The translations under genes and the position numbers were made by a program. A DNA stretch of 15,957 nucleotides. Origin: CAZLHO01 sp964559455 (GTDB lineage Bacteria > Krumholzibacteriota > Krumholzibacteriia > LZORAL124-64-63). A model generated the notes under the pieces. The model was not told where the DNA came from, made no database searches, and was given only the letters and a program-made list of their open reading frames with translations. Where the stretch lies: positions 1 through 15,957 of the forward strand of contig CAZLHO010000060.1 in assembly GCA_964559455.1 (NCBI GenBank). Direction: 5' to 3'. Position 1 is the stretch's first letter. Each line of letters starts with the position of its first letter. Shown piece after piece: positions 13,124-15,957 of the stretch.

Positions 13124-14546
13124 CTCGAAACCGCCCGGATTTCGTCGTTCCCCGGGGCTCGCGGCTCTGGGTCCTGCTGTTGCCGATCCTGGTCCTGGCG
13201 CTCGTGCTGGTCTCCGGCTGCGGCGGCCGCAAGCGCCTGCCGCCCCGGGACGATCCTTCATGGTCCGCCGGCGCTTCGGGTTCCGGGGCCGCGGCGTTGC
13301 CGATGCCCGAGATCCTGCGCATCGGACTGGCCGCCGGCGCACCCGCCGCCGCGGTCCGGGCCGAGGGCGCCGCCCGGCTGCTGGGGCCCGACGGCGCCGC
13401 GCTGGCGTCGGTGGCGGCCGGGGAGACGGTTCACACGGCCCCGGATCCCGCCGGCCTGGCCTGGCGCTGCGGCGGCCGGCGGGGGACGTCGGCGGGTCCG
13501 CTGCGCCTGCGTCCGCGCGATCCGGGGCAGGCCCTGATCTGGGACGGCGATCCCTTCGCCGGCGAGATCCTGATCCGGGTCGATCGAGCCGGCCTGACCG
13601 TCGTCAACCTGGTCGCCCTGGAGACCTACCTGCGCGGGGTCGTCCNNNNNNNNNNGTCCCCTGGGAGATCGGCCGACCCGGCAAGGCCGCGCTGGCCGCG
13701 TTGGCCGCCCAGGCCGTGGCGGCGCGGACCTACAGCGTCTCCCACCTCGGCGAGCGGGAGGCCTTCGGCTTCGACATGTGGGCCGACACCCGAGACCAGG
13801 TCTATCGCGGCCTCTACGGCACCGATCCCTGGTGTGACCGCGCCATCGCCGATTCGCGGGGGCTGGTGCTGCGCCACGGCGGCCGCGAGATCGAGGCCTA
13901 CTACTGCTCGACCTGCGGCGGCGTGACCAGCGACGTCGACGCGGTCTGGCCCCGCGAGGCGCGTCCCTACCTGCGCAGCCGTCCCGACACCGACGGCGCC
14001 GGCCGGGCCTGGTGCCGCGACTCCCGCCACTTCGCCTGGGAAGCCGCCTGGACCGCCCAGGAGCTGGAAGCGACGCTGGCGAAGACCTTGCCCGCCTTCC
14101 TGGCCTGGCTGGCGGAGTCGCCGGCCCGCCAGTTGTGGTCCGGGACGGCCTTCCGGTCCCGGGGCGGGGCCGATCCGAGCCGTCCCGGCCGCCTGCGGGC
14201 GATCGCCGTCGAATCCCGCACCCCATCGGGACGGGTGGCTCGGCTGCGCCTGGAGACCGACGCCGGCACCTGGTGGGTGCGCGGCGATCGCGTGCGCTGG
14301 GTGCTGAAGCCGGCCGACGGCTCGACCACGATCCTGCGCAGCGCCCTCTTCGACATCGAGACGACCGTGGACGCGGACGGCCGCCCCGCACGGATCGTCG
14401 CCCGTGGACACGGCTTCGGCCACGGCGTGGGGCTCTGCCAGACCGGCGCCCTGGGCATGGCTCGCGCCGGCCGTACGATGGAGCAGATCCTCGCCCATTA
14501 CTATCCGGGAGCGCGGCTGGCTTCCGTGGACGAAGGCCGACGATGA
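13120..14546 (+). CDS. spoIID: SpoIID/LytB-family lipoprotein, probable lytic transglycosylase (assembly gap breaks the frame)
   Basis: A GTG start overlaps the anmK stop (GTGA). Residues 1-33 form a lipoprotein signal with lipobox LVSGC, giving Cys34 as the lipidated residue. The SpoIID domain follows: LETYLRGVV (167-175), the gap, then VPWEIGRPGKAALAALAAQA, VAARTYSVSHL, DQVYRGLYG, the zinc-site region YYCSTCGGVTSD and the C-terminal RGHGFGHGVGLCQTGALGM and ILAHYYPGARL. The frame before the 10-N gap (13646-13655) differs from the frame after it, so one cannot translate straight through; a gap of 8 nt would join them to a 474-residue protein reading GVV-P-x-E-VPW. SpoIID enzymes cleave glycan strands lacking stem peptides. 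Being lipidated, this one would act at the inner or outer membrane. The catalytic Glu should lie in the missing bases. Both halves are certainly one gene. Confidence 0.88.
13646..13655. other. Assembly gap (10 N) within spoIID, of the wrong length
   Basis: The SpoIID frame before the gap has codons starting at 13642, but the conserved VPWEIG continues from 13656, a different frame. The true gap must be congruent to 2 modulo 3. Eight bases would restore the family motif GVVPxE just before VPW. Confidence 0.9.
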
Positions 14547-15957
14547 GCGGCGATGTCGCCGGAAGGCTCGTCGTGGGCCTGGACGGCCCGCGCCTTTCCG
14601 CGGCCGAGCGCGCCTGGCTGCGCCGGTGGCGGCCCGCCGGCGTCATCCTCTTCGAGCGCAACGTGGCCGGCCCCGCCCAGCTCGGGGAGCTCTGCGCGGA
14701 GTTGCGGGCGCTGTTGCCCCCGGGCGCCGAGATCATGGCCGACCACGAGGGAGGCCCCGTCTCGGTCCTGGCGGCCGCGGCCGGGCGGCCCCCGTCGCCC
14801 TATGCGCTGGGTTGCGTGGACGATCCCGGACTGACCCGCGCCGTCCACCGTGACACGGCCCGCGCAGCGGCGGCCCTGGGCGTCGGGCGGCTGCTCGCTC
14901 CCTGCGCCGACGTGCTCGTCCAGCCCCTGAACCCCGTGATCGGAGCCCGCAGCTTCGGCGCCGACGTAGACCGCGTCGTCCGCCACGTCGCGGCCGCGGT
15001 CGCCGGCCTTCGCGAGGGAGGCGTCCGCGCCACGCTCAAGCACTGGCCCGGGCACGGGGGGACGGACGCGGACAGCCACGACGGTCCTGCGCCGGTGGGC
15101 GAGGGCGCCTGCGCCGCGCCCTTCGCGGCCGGCCTCGCGGCCGGCGCCGACGCCGTCATGCTCGGCCATCTGGCCGTGACCCTCGGCGGCCTTCCCGTCA
15201 CGCTCGATCCGGAGTCGTCGTCGGCGGTCCGCCGCCTGCCCGGCGCGCCGCGGACCCTGTCCGACGACATCACGATGGGGGCCCTGCGGCCCGCGCTGGC
15301 GGCGCGGGGCGTGGGCGCGCCGGGGGAGGGCCTGGCCGATCCTGCCACGCTGCCGTCCGCATGGCTTGCAGCAACGGCCTCGGGCGGCTGCGACCTGTTG
15401 CTGTGTCGCGGAATCCCCTGGCGGGCCCTGCCGGCCGATCCGGACGGTGAGGCCCCGGCGGCCTTCTCGACGTCGTCCTCCGCGGCTCCCTCCGCCGAAC
15501 CGGACTCCTGGCGCGAGCTGCGCAGCCGTACGGCCGGGAAACTGCGCCCGCCGGCGCCGCCGGTGCTCTGGATCGATGCGACCGCCGGCGACCGCTGGGG
15601 TGCGCTCGGGGACGACGACTGGGCCGCCGCCGGCCTGCCGCGCCCGGTCGTGCGCCTGGATGCGGCCGCCCCGGCCCCGCCGGCGCCGGGAACCGCCTGC
15701 GCTTCGGTCGTGATCACCTCGCACAGGCCCCTCGCCGGGCTGGGCGCTTCGCGGTTGGCCGCCCTGGCGGATCATTGCCGGGCCGTCCTGCCGCAGCGCG
15801 GGCGGACCGTCGTCCTGGGCCACCCGGCGCTGGCCGGGGAGTGCGGGGCCTTGTTGCCCCCCGGTTGGCGCGTGGACGCCCTCTACACGGCGGATGCGGC
15901 CGGTCTCGCCGATCTGGCCGCCTCGGCCGCCGCCCGGCCCGGGCCGGGCGTCGAAAC
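14543..15957 (+). CDS. nagZ: Beta-N-acetylglucosaminidase NagZ, GH3 family (3' end outside window)
   Basis: Open to the window end, with 471 codons visible and no stop. The ATG overlaps the spoIID stop (ATGA). The GH3 domain (about 8-330) has PAGVILFERNV (31-41), ADHEGGPVSVL (66-76), NPVIGARSFGADVDRV (130-145), LKHWPGHGGTDADSH (165-179) with the catalytic His/Asp dyad D177-x-H179, and LSDDITM (239-245) with nucleophile D241. NagZ removes GlcNAc from GlcNAc-anhydroMurNAc in the cytoplasm, and no signal peptide is present. Its product anhMurNAc feeds AnmK. The usual EGGRV reads EGGPV here, an unusual change in a substrate-side loop. The C-terminal 140 or more residues are a second, Ala/Pro-rich domain, as in the longer NagZ proteins. 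The distal end is not seen. Confidence 0.9.
   Translation, partial: MSGDVAGRLVVGLDGPRLSAAERAWLRRWRPAGVILFERNVAGPAQLGELCAELRALLPPGAEIMADHEGGPVSVLAAAAGRPPSPYALGCVDDPGLTRAVHRDTARAAAALGVGRLLAPCADVLVQPLNPVIGARSFGADVDRVVRHVAAAVAGLREGGVRATLKHWPGHGGTDADSHDGPAPVGEGACAAPFAAGLAAGADAVMLGHLAVTLGGLPVTLDPESSSAVRRLPGAPRTLSDDITMGALRPALAARGVGAPGEGLADPATLPSAWLAATASGGCDLLLCRGIPWRALPADPDGEAPAAFSTSSSAAPSAEPDSWRELRSRTAGKLRPPAPPVLWIDATAGDRWGALGDDDWAAAGLPRPVVRLDAAAPAPPAPGTACASVVITSHRPLAGLGASRLAALADHCRAVLPQRGRTVVLGHPALAGECGALLPPGWRVDALYTADAAGLADLAASAAARPGPGVE

Noticed and set aside
13642..13926. Continuation of the first spoIID frame after the gap to 13926
   Set aside because: The translation after the gap (SPGRSADPARPRW...) has no SpoIID motif. 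The real continuation is in the other frame, and the break is due to the placeholder gap length.
1..15957. CRISPR arrays, insertion sequences, integrase or attachment sites
   Set aside because: No regularly spaced direct repeats, transposase or integrase motifs, or long terminal repeats were seen. The tRNA-Val has no integrase nearby and no duplicated 3' end was noticed in the window.

Overview
This is a GC-rich bacterial segment in which every gene is on the + strand. It has short intergenic gaps, many 4-bp stop/start overlaps and sigma70-like promoters. A C25 (gingipain-type) peptidase with a type IX secretion (T9SS) C-terminal sorting domain, together with a dockerin protein and Gram-negative-style peptidoglycan recycling enzymes, suggests a diderm of the FCB superphylum, perhaps an uncultured lineage such as Krumholzibacteriota or Eisenbacteria. 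That placement is inference. Two 10-N assembly gaps (12009-12018 and 13646-13655) indicate a draft scaffold.

Layout. (1) 1-1094: the 3' end of a probable lspA overlaps rluD. (2) 1128-3588: a promoter, then a STAS anti-sigma antagonist, an RsbW-like ATP-binding protein, ruvX and mltG. (3) 3590-3925: a promoter, a 58-residue membrane protein whose stop codon lies inside tRNA-Val(UAC), then hairpins. (4) 3987-6523: a cluster for three secreted proteins. A dockerin protein and a small secreted protein form one unit ending in a strong terminator. A paralogue of the second follows with its own promoter and terminator. The two paralogues share an unusual C-terminal tail, W-G-x-[VL]-K-[ST]-L-F. (5) 6550-15957: a strong promoter, then five genes joined by 4-bp overlaps: C25 peptidase, murQ, anmK, a spoIID lipoprotein and nagZ (open at the window end).

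How the genes fit together. MltG and SpoIID are cell-wall lytic enzymes acting outside the cytoplasm. NagZ, AnmK and MurQ form the cytoplasmic route from GlcNAc-anhydroMurNAc fragments through anhydroMurNAc to MurNAc-6P and GlcNAc-6P. The last operon therefore links glycan-strand trimming and salvage to a surface protease of the T9SS kind. The STAS/kinase pair is a partner-switching module with no sigma factor or phosphatase next to it. The least explained part is the secreted-protein cluster: a dockerin beside two beta-rich proteins that could be cohesin-like partners, both ending in the same short tail.
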